NCBI GenBank assembly: GCA_964471155.1
Contig: CAYYFX010000004.1
Location: 1-64,000, forward strand
Source: CAYYFX01 sp964471155
GTDB lineage: Bacteria; ARS69
DNA length: 64,000 nucleotides
Reading direction: 5' to 3'
Shown piece after piece: positions 25,736 through 33,919 of the stretch (positions are counted from its first letter, which is position 1; each line of letters opens with the position of its first letter). Below the pieces are notes generated by a model, which saw only the letters and a list, made by a program, of their open reading frames with translations, was not told the DNA's origin and did not search any database. A program made the translations under genes and the position numbers.

Positions 25736-27051
25736 ATCCCCGGACGGAGACGGATCGCGCCGCGGAGGCGCGGCGCAAGCACAAGGAGTTCCTGCAACCC
25801 GCCGTGGCGAACTACTACGAGGAGCCGGTCGTCCTGGAGAGCGGCAAGGGGCTCCGGGTCAAGGACGCGGACGGCCGCGAGTACCTGGACTTCTTCGGCG
25901 GCATCCTCACGGTGTCCATCGGCCACGCGGACGACCGCGTGGGCGCGGCGGTGAAGGCGCAGGTGGACCGCCTCGTGCACGTCTCCAGCCTGTACCCCGT
26001 GCTGCCCGTCGTGGAGCTGGCGGAGCGCCTGGCCCGCATCACGCCCGGCCGCCTGTCGAAGACGATCTTCAACGCGTCCGGCACCGAGGCGGACGACACC
26101 GCGGTGGTGCTGGCCCAGGTCTTCACCGGTGCCCAGGAGATCGTGGCGTTGCGGCACGGCTACTCCGGCCGCGGCACCCTGGCGCAGTCCCTCACCGGCC
26201 ATGCGCCGTGGCGCGCGGTGCCCACGCAGGTCGCGGGCATCAAGCACGCGCTCGCGCCGTACTGCTACCGCTGCCCGCTGGGGCTGAAGTATCCGGACTG
26301 CGGCGTGCGCTGCGCCGACGACGTGGACGAGCTCGTCCGCACCACCACCACCGGGCGCATCGCGGGGTTCATCGCGGAGCCCATCCTCGGCGTGGGCGGG
26401 TTCATCACGCCGCCGCCGGAGTACTTCCGGAAGGTCGTGGAGATCGTCCGCCGGCACGGCGGCGTGTTCATCTGCGACGAAGTGCAGACCGGGTTCGGGC
26501 GCACCGGAACGCACATGTTCGGCATCTCGCATTGGGGCGTCACGCCGGACATCCTGACCATGGCGAAGGGCATCGCGAACGGCCTGCCGCTCGCGGCGGT
26601 CACGGCCACGCCGGAGATCGCCGACGCCTTCAAGAAGCTCACGATCTCCACCTTCGGCGGGAACCCCGTCTCCTGCGCGGCGGCGAACGCCACGATCGAC
26701 ATCATCGAGTCGGAGAAGCTCCCCGCGAACGCGGAGGCCATGGGCGCGCGGCTGCGCGCCGGCCTCGACGAGCTGCAGCGACGCTTCCCGCGGACCATCG
26801 GCGAGATCCGCGGCAAGGGGCTGATGGTGGGGCTGGAGATGGTCGTGGACGAGAAGGGCGGGGATCGCACGCCGAACCCGGCCGCGGTGAACCGCTTCTT
26901 CGAGGAGACGAAGCGGCGCGGCCTGCTCGTGGGCAAGGGCGGGCACTTCGGCAACGTGCTGCGCATCACGCCGCCCCTGACCGTGGGCGCGGCCGAGATC
27001 GACGAGGCGCTCGCCGTGTTCCGCGACGCCTTCGAGGCGATGGGGGCCTGA
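25732..27051 (+). CDS. Class III PLP aminotransferase, probable beta-alanine aminotransferase
   Basis: A 439-residue fold-type I aminotransferase. Marks are FFGGILTVSIGH, FNASGTEADDTA, the PLP-ring Asp in FICDEVQTGFGRTG and the Schiff-base Lys in ILTMAKGIANGLP. It resembles the alanine-glyoxylate/beta-alanine aminotransferase group (AGXT2-like). In this operon it would convert beta-alanine to malonate semialdehyde for the mmsA product. The start is an unusual TTG at 25732, set by AGGAGG six bases upstream and the TTGA overlap with hydA. A YRCPLGLKYPDCGVRC insertion with several Cys is visible near residues 178-193. Confidence 0.88.
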   Translation: MNPRTETDRAAEARRKHKEFLQPAVANYYEEPVVLESGKGLRVKDADGREYLDFFGGILTVSIGHADDRVGAAVKAQVDRLVHVSSLYPVLPVVELAERLARITPGRLSKTIFNASGTEADDTAVVLAQVFTGAQEIVALRHGYSGRGTLAQSLTGHAPWRAVPTQVAGIKHALAPYCYRCPLGLKYPDCGVRCADDVDELVRTTTTGRIAGFIAEPILGVGGFITPPPEYFRKVVEIVRRHGGVFICDEVQTGFGRTGTHMFGISHWGVTPDILTMAKGIANGLPLAAVTATPEIADAFKKLTISTFGGNPVSCAAANATIDIIESEKLPANAEAMGARLRAGLDELQRRFPRTIGEIRGKGLMVGLEMVVDEKGGDRTPNPAAVNRFFEETKRRGLLVGKGGHFGNVLRITPPLTVGAAEIDEALAVFRDAFEAMGA

Positions 27052-27052
27052 C

Positions 27053-28402
27053 GTGCCGGGTGCGCCGGATACCGCGCCGTCCGCGCGCTGGGGACTCCCG
27101 GCGGAGCGGCCCGAGCTGCGCTTCGCGGGGAAGCACGCGCCGCTCGCGCCCACCGAGGCCGCGCGCGAGGCCGCGCGTTGCCTGTACTGCGTGGACGCGC
27201 CGTGCATCCGCGCCTGCCCCACCGCGATCGACGTGCCCACCTTCATCCGCAAGATCGGCACCGGGAACCTGCGGGGCGCGGCGCGCACGATCCTGACCGC
27301 CAACCTGCTCGGGAAGAGCTGCGCGCGCGTGTGCCCCGTGGAGGTGCTGTGCGAGGGCGCGTGCGTGTACACGAAGGACGGGCGGCCGGCGATCGAGATC
27401 GGGCGGCTGCAGCGGTTCGCCCTGGATCACGGCGGGGGCGTGGAGCTGCTGCCGAGATCCGCGGCCACGGGCCGCTCCGTGGGGCTCGTCGGCGCCGGGC
27501 CGGCCTCCCTGGCCTGCGCCGGAACGCTCGCGCTGCTCGGGCACTCCCCGGTCGTGTACGAGAAGCGGCAGCTCCCGGGCGGGCTCAACACCACGGGCGT
27601 GGCCCCGTACAAGCTGCCGGCGGACGAGGCGCTGCTGGAGGTGGACTCCCTGCTCGCGCTCGGCATCGAGGTCCGCACGGGCGTCGAGATCGGCGCGGAC
27701 GTGGGCGCGGCGGAGCTGCTCGGCCGGCACGAGGCGGTGTTCCTCGGCGTCGGGCTGGGCGCGGACTCGAAGCTCGGGATCCCGGGCGAGGACGGCCCGG
27801 GCGTGGTCGGCGCGGTCGCGTGGATCGAGCGCGTGAAGAACGGGCGCGACGACCCGGTGCGGGGCGTGCGCTCCGCGGTCGTCGTCGGCGGCGGCAACAC
27901 CGCGATCGACGCCTGCCGCGCGCTGCGCGGGCTGGGCGTCCCCTCCGTGACGCTGGCCTACCGGCGCGACCGCGGGCGCATGAAGGCGTACGCGCACGAG
28001 CTGGCGGCGGCGCTGGCGCACGGCGTCTCGCTGTGCGAGAACGTCGCGCTCGCGGAGGTGCTCCGGGAGGACGGCCGCGTGGCGGCCGTGCGGCTCGTGG
28101 CCGCCCGCGAGGGTCGCCCCACCGGGACCGAGGCGGGCGTGCTGCCCGCGGATCTCGTGCTGCTCGCGCTCGGGCAGGCGAAGCTGGCGGAGCTCGTGCG
28201 GCGGTTCGACGGCGTCGAGGTGGACGCGCGCGGTCGCATCGCCTGCGACCCCGCCACCGGCCGCACCGGCAACCCGCGCGTGTTCGCCGGCGGCGACGCG
28301 CGCAACGGCGGCAAGGAGGTCGTGAACGCGGCCGCCGAGGGACAGGCCGCCGCCCGCGCCATCGACGCGCTGCTCCGCGGCGCCGCGGCGGGAGGCGGTT
28401 GA
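27053..28402 (+). CDS. preT: NAD-dependent dihydropyrimidine dehydrogenase, subunit PreT
   Basis: A 449-residue flavoprotein subunit of the glutamate-synthase-small-subunit family. The N-terminal Fe-S region has CLYCVDAPCIRACP and CARVCPVEVLCEGAC. The FAD-binding SVGLVGAGPASLACAG and the NAD-binding AVVVGGGNTAIDA follow, then the C-terminal VFAGGDARNGG. With PreA it reduces uracil or thymine with NADH, the first step of reductive degradation. The start is GTG 27053, one base after the upstream stop. The stop overlaps the preA ATG by one base (TGATG). Confidence 0.92.
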   Translation: MPGAPDTAPSARWGLPAERPELRFAGKHAPLAPTEAAREAARCLYCVDAPCIRACPTAIDVPTFIRKIGTGNLRGAARTILTANLLGKSCARVCPVEVLCEGACVYTKDGRPAIEIGRLQRFALDHGGGVELLPRSAATGRSVGLVGAGPASLACAGTLALLGHSPVVYEKRQLPGGLNTTGVAPYKLPADEALLEVDSLLALGIEVRTGVEIGADVGAAELLGRHEAVFLGVGLGADSKLGIPGEDGPGVVGAVAWIERVKNGRDDPVRGVRSAVVVGGGNTAIDACRALRGLGVPSVTLAYRRDRGRMKAYAHELAAALAHGVSLCENVALAEVLREDGRVAAVRLVAAREGRPTGTEAGVLPADLVLLALGQAKLAELVRRFDGVEVDARGRIACDPATGRTGNPRVFAGGDARNGGKEVVNAAAEGQAAARAIDALLRGAAAGGG

Positions 28403-29751
28403 TGGCCGACCTCTCCGGGACCTTCGCCGGCATCCGCACGCCGAACCCGTTCTGGCTCGCCTCCGGTCCGCCGACGAACTCCGGCGACCAGGTGGCCCGC
28501 GCGTTCGACGCGGGCTGGGGCGGCGCGGTGTGGAAGACGCTCGGGAACCCCATCGTGAACGTGTCGAGCCGGCTGGGATCCCTGGACTGGGGCGGCGAGC
28601 GCATGATGGGGCTCAACAACATCGAGCTGATCACGGACCGGCCGCTGGACGTGAACCTCCGCGAGATCGCGGACGTGAAGCGGCGGTACCCGGGGCACGC
28701 GGTGATCGTGTCGCTCATGTTCGAGTCCCGCGCCGAGTGGGCGGACATCCTGAAGCGCTGCGAGGACACCGGCTGCGACGGCGTGGAGCTGAACTTCGGC
28801 TGCCCGCACGGGATGTGCGAACGCGGCATGGGCTCCGCGGTCGGCCAGGAGCCGCGCGTCCTGCAGGAGCTCGTGTCGTGGGTGCGGCAGGCCACCCGGC
28901 TGCCGGTCATCGCGAAGCTCACGCCCAACGTCACGGATGTGCTGGACCCGGCGCGCGCCGCGAAGGCGGGCGGCGCCGACGCCGTCTCCCTCATCAACAC
29001 GATCCAGAGCGTGATGGGCGTGGACCTGGACCGCCTCGTGCCGCTGCCGCGGGTGGGCGCGGCCTCCAGCCACGGCGGCTACTGCGGCCCGGCGGTGAAG
29101 CCGGTGGCGCTGCGGATGGTGGCGCAGATCGCGCGGGAGAAGGACCTCGCGCTGCCCATCTCGGGGATCGGCGGCATCGGCACGTGGCGCGACGCGGCGG
29201 AGTTCCTGGCGCTCGGGGCGGCGAACGTGCAGGTCTGCACGGCGGTGATGCACTGGGGCTTCCGCATCGTCGAGGACCTGATCGACGGCCTGTCCGGGTA
29301 CCTGGACTCGAAGGGCATGGCGAGCGTGTCGCAGCTCGTCGGCGCCGCGGTGCCCGGCTTCCGCGAGTGGGGCGAGCTGGACCTGAACTACCACGTCGTG
29401 GCGGCCATCGACGAGTCGCTCTGCATCGGCTGCCGGCTGTGCGAGGTGGCGTGCCACGACGGCGCCCACCAGTGCATCCACGCGCCCGGCGTGGAGCCGC
29501 GACCCGGGCACGCGGCGCCGCGCGCGGCGGAGGCGGCGCGGCGCGCGCGCGAGGCCCCGCCGTCCTCTCCCTACCGCGTGCCGTGGGTGGACGAGACCGA
29601 GTGCGTGGGCTGCAACCTGTGCGCGCTGGTCTGCCCGGTGGACGGCTGCATCACGATGGTGGAGCGCCGCCGCGACCCGCACGCCGAGACCTGGAACGAC
29701 CGCGTCGCGCGGGGCGCCGATCGCGTGCCCGGGGGGCTCGCGGACCTGTGA
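28402..29751 (+). CDS. preA: NAD-dependent dihydropyrimidine dehydrogenase, subunit PreA
   Basis: A 449-residue FMN/Fe-S subunit. The N-terminal TIM barrel is dihydroorotate-dehydrogenase-like, with FWLASGPPTNSG, ELNFGCPHGMCERGMG (active-site Cys region), AKLTPNVTD and SGIGGIGTW. The C-terminal ferredoxin-like part carries CIGCRLCEVACHDGAHQC and CVGCNLCALVCPVDGC, the ligands for two 4Fe-4S clusters. This layout is standard for PreA, the pyrimidine-reducing subunit. Its TGA overlaps the GTG start of the potassium transporter gene (GTGA). Confidence 0.93.
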   Translation: MADLSGTFAGIRTPNPFWLASGPPTNSGDQVARAFDAGWGGAVWKTLGNPIVNVSSRLGSLDWGGERMMGLNNIELITDRPLDVNLREIADVKRRYPGHAVIVSLMFESRAEWADILKRCEDTGCDGVELNFGCPHGMCERGMGSAVGQEPRVLQELVSWVRQATRLPVIAKLTPNVTDVLDPARAAKAGGADAVSLINTIQSVMGVDLDRLVPLPRVGAASSHGGYCGPAVKPVALRMVAQIAREKDLALPISGIGGIGTWRDAAEFLALGAANVQVCTAVMHWGFRIVEDLIDGLSGYLDSKGMASVSQLVGAAVPGFREWGELDLNYHVVAAIDESLCIGCRLCEVACHDGAHQCIHAPGVEPRPGHAAPRAAEAARRAREAPPSSPYRVPWVDETECVGCNLCALVCPVDGCITMVERRRDPHAETWNDRVARGADRVPGGLADL

Positions 29752-31736
29752 CCTCGCGCGAACGGCTCGAGGCGTGGCTCCTGCCGCTCGGCGCCCCCCT
29801 GCTCGCCACCTCCACCGGACTCGCGGGGACGGACGGCGACCCCTGGCGGTGGGTCGCCGCGGTCGGCGCCGCCCTCGTCGCCGGCGCCGGGCTGCGGCTG
29901 CGCGGCGGCGACCGCCTCGGCGGGGTCGCGGCCACCGCGGGATCCGGTCTCGCCGCGGCCGCCATCCTCGGCGCCACGGCCGCGTCGCCGACCCTGGCGT
30001 TCGTCGTGCTCGCGTCGCTGGCCACGTTCCTGCTCGCGCTGTGGGCGCCGGAGGAGGGCGACGCCGCGACCGCCCCGCGGGTCCGCGACGCGCGCCTCCG
30101 CACCGGATGCGCCGCGGCCGCGCTCGCCGCCCTGGGCTGCTGGTTCTTCGTGGTGCTGGGCCGCGCCGGCGCGGCGCCGTGGAACGCGGTCGCCGTCGGC
30201 GCGTCCTTCGTCGTGGCGGCGGGGTACGCCGCGCGCTGGGCGCTGCGTCACCGGCGGGCCATGCGGGTCGCGGCGGTCGCGCTGGCGCTCGCCGCGCTCG
30301 CCGGCGCCGGCGCCGCGGCGTGGGCGCAGCACTTCCGCTGGGCCGCGTCCATCCTGGCCGCGCCGTTCGCGCTCGTCCTCGTCACCACGCTGCCGAGCCG
30401 CGACGAGGCGCAGCGCTGGCTCCCGGACCTGGACCACCCCGTCCACCTGCTCGTCACGACGTTCGCCTTCCTCTCGGCGCTCGGCGGGCTCCTGCTGATG
30501 CTGCCGGTGTGCGCCGCGGACGGCCGCGCCATCCCCCCGCTCGCGGCGCTGTTCACGTCCACGAGCGCCGTGTGCGTGACCGGGCTCATCGTGCTGGACA
30601 CGCCGACCGCCTTCAGCCCGGTCGGGCACGCCGTGCTCCTGCTCCTGATCCAGGTGGGCGGGCTCGGCATCATGACCTTCTCCACGGCGGCGCTGGGCAT
30701 GCTCGGCCGGCGGCTGAGCGTGCGCCAGGAGAACGCCATGGCCGGGCTGGTCGGCTCCGACAACCGGCGCGACCTCTTCCGCATCCTGCGCGCCACGCTC
30801 GTCCTCACCGTGGCCGTGGAGGCGGCGGGCGCCGCCCTGCTTGCGGCGCTGTTCCACGCCGCCGGCGAGCCGGCCGCCCCGGCGGCATGGCGCGGCCTGT
30901 TCACGGCGGTCTCCGCGTTCTGCAACGCCGGGTTCGCCCTGCAGACGGACAGCCTGATGGGGTTCCGCCGCGAGCCGCTCATCCTGCACGTGGTGGCGCT
31001 GCTCATCGTGCTCGGCAGCCTCTCCCCGGTCGTGCTGACCAGCCTCCCGGCGCTCGCGCGGCGGCAGCGGGTCGCCCTGCGCGTGAAGCTCGCCCTGGCC
31101 GCCACGGGCGTGCTGCTCGCGGGGGGCTTCGTGCTGCTGGCCGCGCTGGAGTGGAGCGGTCCGGCCTTCGCGGGCCTCTCCGTCACGGAACGCCTGCACA
31201 ACGCCTGGCTCATGTCGGCCGCGCGCACGGCGGGCTTCAGCTCGGTGGACTGCTCGGCGTTCGGCGACGCGTCCGCCACGCTGCTGCTGTTCCTCATGTT
31301 CGTGGGCGGGAGCCCCGGCAGCACGGCGGGCGGGATCAAGACGACCACGCTGGCGGTGGTCGCGTGCGGCGTCATTGCCGCGCTGCGCGGGCGCGGCGAG
31401 CCGGAGATCTTCGGCCGCCGCATCGGACGCGACACCTTCGTGCGCGCCACCTCGATCGTCGTCCTCGGTCTCGTGGCGGTGCTCGGGAGCATCCTGGCGC
31501 TGCAGGCGGTCACCCACCTGCCCTACCGCATGGTGGTATTCGAGGCGGTCTCGGCTCTCGCCACCGTCGGATTCTCCCTCGGGGCCACGCCGCTGCTGGA
31601 CGGCGCGGGTCTCGTCCTCGTGATGCTGTGCATGCTCGCCGGCCGCGTGGGTCCGCTCTCGGCGTTCGTGTTCTTCCTCGATCGCCGCACGGGTGCCGCC
31701 TTCGAATACCCGGCGGAAGACGTCCAGGTGGGCTAG
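29748..31736 (+). CDS. trkH: TrkH/KtrB-family potassium uptake channel subunit with N-terminal membrane extension
   Basis: A 662-residue inner-membrane protein. The C-terminal about 430 residues are a TrkH/KtrB core with the four pore segments, each with its selectivity glycine: AVCVTGLIVLD, AFCNAGFALQ, ARTAGFSSVD and ATVGFSLGATP. MFVGGSPGSTAGGIKTTT is the intramembrane gating region. The first about 220 residues form an extra run of hydrophobic Ala-rich segments not present in E. coli TrkH (about 480 aa). It partners the TrkA-type gene 9 nt downstream. The GTG start at 29748 overlaps the preA stop, so it is translationally coupled to pyrimidine catabolism. Confidence 0.9.
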   Translation: MTSRERLEAWLLPLGAPLLATSTGLAGTDGDPWRWVAAVGAALVAGAGLRLRGGDRLGGVAATAGSGLAAAAILGATAASPTLAFVVLASLATFLLALWAPEEGDAATAPRVRDARLRTGCAAAALAALGCWFFVVLGRAGAAPWNAVAVGASFVVAAGYAARWALRHRRAMRVAAVALALAALAGAGAAAWAQHFRWAASILAAPFALVLVTTLPSRDEAQRWLPDLDHPVHLLVTTFAFLSALGGLLLMLPVCAADGRAIPPLAALFTSTSAVCVTGLIVLDTPTAFSPVGHAVLLLLIQVGGLGIMTFSTAALGMLGRRLSVRQENAMAGLVGSDNRRDLFRILRATLVLTVAVEAAGAALLAALFHAAGEPAAPAAWRGLFTAVSAFCNAGFALQTDSLMGFRREPLILHVVALLIVLGSLSPVVLTSLPALARRQRVALRVKLALAATGVLLAGGFVLLAALEWSGPAFAGLSVTERLHNAWLMSAARTAGFSSVDCSAFGDASATLLLFLMFVGGSPGSTAGGIKTTTLAVVACGVIAALRGRGEPEIFGRRIGRDTFVRATSIVVLGLVAVLGSILALQAVTHLPYRMVVFEAVSALATVGFSLGATPLLDGAGLVLVMLCMLAGRVGPLSAFVFFLDRRTGAAFEYPAEDVQVG

Positions 31737-31739
31737 AAT
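31734..31739 (+). promoter_or_regulatory. Possible -10 box for leaderless trkA
   Basis: TAGAAT lies 6 nt before the trkA ATG and includes the trkH stop codon. No convincing -35 is seen, so this is only a candidate internal promoter. Confidence 0.3.
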
Positions 31740-31745
31740 CCGCGC

Positions 31746-32405
31746 ATGGCCAGGCAAGCGCTCATCGTCGGTCTCGGGAAGTTCGGGCTCTCGCTCGCGC
31801 GGGCGCTCAAGGCGTACGACGTGGAGGTGCTGGCCGTGGACCGCCGCGCCGAGCTCGTGCAGGAGGCCGCGGACATCGTGGACCATGCGCTCTGCCTGGA
31901 CTCCACGGACGAGGACGCGCTGGCCCGGACCGCGCCGGAGCGGCGCGACGTCGTGGTCTGCGCCATCGGCGACGAGTCGCGCGACGCCTCCATCCTCACC
32001 ACGGCCCTCCTCAAGCAGATGGGGGCCAAGCACCTCGTGGCGCGGGCCAGCGATCCGCTGCACGCGCGCATCCTGCGGCTCGTGGGCGCGGACGACGTGG
32101 TGGACCCGGAGACCGCGTTCGGCCGGAGGCTCGCGCCGCAGCTCGCCGTGGAGGGCGTGCTCGGCGAGTACCCGCTGGGCGAGGGGCTCGTCGTGGCGGA
32201 GCTGCGCGTCCCCGACGCGCTCGTGGGCAAGTCCCTGCGCGAGCTGGAGCTTCCGAGGCGCCGGCGCGTGACCGTCGTGGCGGTCCGGCGCACCGGCGAC
32301 GCGCAGCTCATCCCGGACCCGGACACGTCGCTCGCCGCCGGCGACGTCCTCGTCGTCGTGTCCACGCGCGAGGCGCTGCGCGACTTCGAGACGGGGAAGG
32401 GCTGA
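31746..32405 (+). CDS. trkA: TrkA/KtrA-family potassium channel regulator
   Basis: A 219-residue RCK-type regulator. An RCK N-domain with the dinucleotide-binding IVGLGKFGLSLARAL and the acidic VLAVDRR forms residues 1-130. A TrkA-C domain (about 140-219, LVVAELRVPDALVGKSLREL) ends the protein. Such subunits form rings on TrkH/KtrB and gate it with nucleotides. The short single-RCK form is KtrA-like rather than the double-length E. coli TrkA. It sits between the channel gene and an orphan HAMP membrane protein. Confidence 0.9.
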   Translation: MARQALIVGLGKFGLSLARALKAYDVEVLAVDRRAELVQEAADIVDHALCLDSTDEDALARTAPERRDVVVCAIGDESRDASILTTALLKQMGAKHLVARASDPLHARILRLVGADDVVDPETAFGRRLAPQLAVEGVLGEYPLGEGLVVAELRVPDALVGKSLRELELPRRRRVTVVAVRRTGDAQLIPDPDTSLAAGDVLVVVSTREALRDFETGKG

Positions 32406-32408
32406 CGC

Positions 32409-33071
32409 GTGGGCGTCGAGCGCACGGTCCGGCTGCTGTTCGTCGTCACGTCCGCCACGCTGTTCGTCGTGACACTGGGCGCCGTCCACCTGTTGCAGCG
32501 GCTCGCCCCCGCCGCGCAGGGGATCGCCGACGCCGTCGACGGGATCGCGGCGTCGGAGGAGGCGATCGCCGCCCTTGCCGCCCCGGGCGACCCGGATGCG
32601 GCGATCCGCTGGACGGACGCGATGCAGCGGCTGGATGCCCGGGCGGCGGACGAGCGGGAGCGGGAGGCCCTGGCCGCCGCGCGCCGGCACGGGCTGGCCG
32701 CCTTCGCCGGCAGCGAGCCGTCCCGCGCCGCCGCCGTCGAGACGCTCGCCTCCGCGGCGCGTTCCCGCCGGGAGGCGATGCTCGGCGAGGCGCACGCCGC
32801 GCGCCGCCTGGCGCTGGGCGGTGCGTGGGGAGCGGTGCTCGTGGGCCTGGCCGGCTACGTCGCGTCGCTCCTCGTGGCCCGGCGCGTCCGGCGCCGCGTG
32901 GTGGAGCCCATCCTGGAGCTGGATCGCGTCGTCAGCGCCGCCGCGCGCGGCGCGGCCGGCCGCCGGTGCCGCCCGCTGGAGGCGCCGCGCGAGGTGCGCG
33001 CGCTCGTCGGACGCGTCAACGACCTCCTGGATCGCGCCGAGGCGGCCGGGCGGAGGTCGTCGCCGGGGTGA
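32409..33071 (+). CDS. Two-TM membrane protein with HAMP-like domain and no output module
   Basis: A 220-residue protein starting at GTG 32409, three bases after trkA. There is a first membrane segment (about 8-28, LLFVVTSATLFVVTLGAV), an extracytoplasmic helical region (about 35-135, Ala- and Arg-rich), a second membrane segment (about 138-158, GAVLVGLAGYVASLLVA), then a HAMP-like stretch RRRVVEPILELDRVVSAAARG and a short helical tail. The layout is that of a sensor kinase or chemoreceptor cut off after HAMP. It may sense osmotic state or potassium and talk to TrkHA, but this is inference. Confidence 0.6.
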   Translation: MGVERTVRLLFVVTSATLFVVTLGAVHLLQRLAPAAQGIADAVDGIAASEEAIAALAAPGDPDAAIRWTDAMQRLDARAADEREREALAAARRHGLAAFAGSEPSRAAAVETLASAARSRREAMLGEAHAARRLALGGAWGAVLVGLAGYVASLLVARRVRRRVVEPILELDRVVSAAARGAAGRRCRPLEAPREVRALVGRVNDLLDRAEAAGRRSSPG

Positions 33072-33093
33072 TGCGGCGGGATGCGGGCGCGGG

Positions 33094-33558
33094 TCAGTAG
33101 TTCTTGAAGATCGTGGACAGCGGCGCGCCCGTGTCGCTGGTGGACACGATGTCGTACCGGTCCCACGACCCGCCCGCCATGGACTGGCTCGTGTTGATGG
33201 AGATCCCGCCCACCGGATCGGTGGCCGGGGGCGTCATCGGGACGTTCGTCCAGTCGATGCTCGTGGGCGCCGAGGTGAACGGGTTGGCCGGCAGGCCGCC
33301 CGCCGGCAGCAGCATGTTGAACGTGAAGGCTCCCTCGGACGTGACGGACGCCGCGTTCTGCGGGTAGTTTCCGTCGTTCCGCGTGGAGAATTCCTCCATG
33401 GTCAAGCGCGCGATGTGCATGTTCTCGATGACCTGCGCGATGCGCGCGCGGTTCTGCATGCTCGAGTAGTTCGCCACCCCGATCGCGGCAAGGATGCCGA
33501 TGATCACGACGACGATCATGAGCTCGATCAGTGTGAACCCGCGCTGGTCCCGAATCAT
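33094..33558 (-). CDS. Type IV pilin / pseudopilin
   Basis: A 154-residue prepilin. MIRDQRGFTLIELMIVVVI shows the class III leader, with cleavage expected between Gly7 and Phe8 and the conserved Glu at mature position 5. The N-terminal hydrophobic helix is about 8-30. The remaining globular part is Ser/Thr/Pro-rich and ends near IFKNY. It is the major-pilin or type II pseudopilin class; no assembly genes are in the window. ATG 33558 gives the standard short leader. A sigma-54-like promoter lies 43 nt upstream. Confidence 0.88.
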   Translation of the reverse strand: MIRDQRGFTLIELMIVVVIIGILAAIGVANYSSMQNRARIAQVIENMHIARLTMEEFSTRNDGNYPQNAASVTSEGAFTFNMLLPAGGLPANPFTSAPTSIDWTNVPMTPPATDPVGGISINTSQSMAGGSWDRYDIVSTSDTGAPLSTIFKNY

Positions 33559-33919
33559 GGGTTTCGCCCCCCGGGTCTCCGGAATCGCCCTCGGGCCTGC
33601 TGCACGGAACGTGCCACGCCGTGCCGTGCCACGAATCCCCAGGACCGGCGAAACCTGCCGGGTCGGGTCGAATCGCGGGGGCGCGGATTCATGGCCCGTC
33701 TCGCAGGATGCACGTCGTCCGTCGCAGTGTGCCCATGGACGGGAATCGGCCACGGACGCCGGGAGCCTTAGCCTCGAGACGCCGAATCGCGGCCGGCGGG
33801 GCGAAGACGTATCATGCGCCCTCCGGGGACCCTGGCCGGCGTCCTCCCGGGACCGGCCGCGCCCCGGCCGACCCGGCGGACGGCCGGCCCGGGATCCCGG
33901 GGCAGGAAGGGAGGTCGGC
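33559..33919. other. Intergenic region between divergent pilin and JmjC-like genes
   Basis: These 361 bases carry the sigma-54-like site at 33601-33616 (minus strand), a lone plus-strand TATCAT at 33810-33815 without a good -35, several CGTGCC/GGCACG short repeats around 33603-33632, and GC-rich dyads at 33836-33902. The ribosome site GGGAGGTCGGC ends the region before ATG 33920. I see no RNA gene. Confidence 0.6.
33601..33616 (-). promoter_or_regulatory. Sigma-54-type -24/-12 promoter of the pilin gene
   Basis: On the minus strand TGGCACGTTCCGTGCA matches the RpoN consensus TGGCAC-N5-TTGCA/T with one mismatch and correct spacing of the invariant GG and GC. The start point would be near 33590, leaving a leader of about 30 nt that contains GGGGGGCG before the pilin ATG. 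Pilin genes of several phyla are known to use RpoN. Confidence 0.6.
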
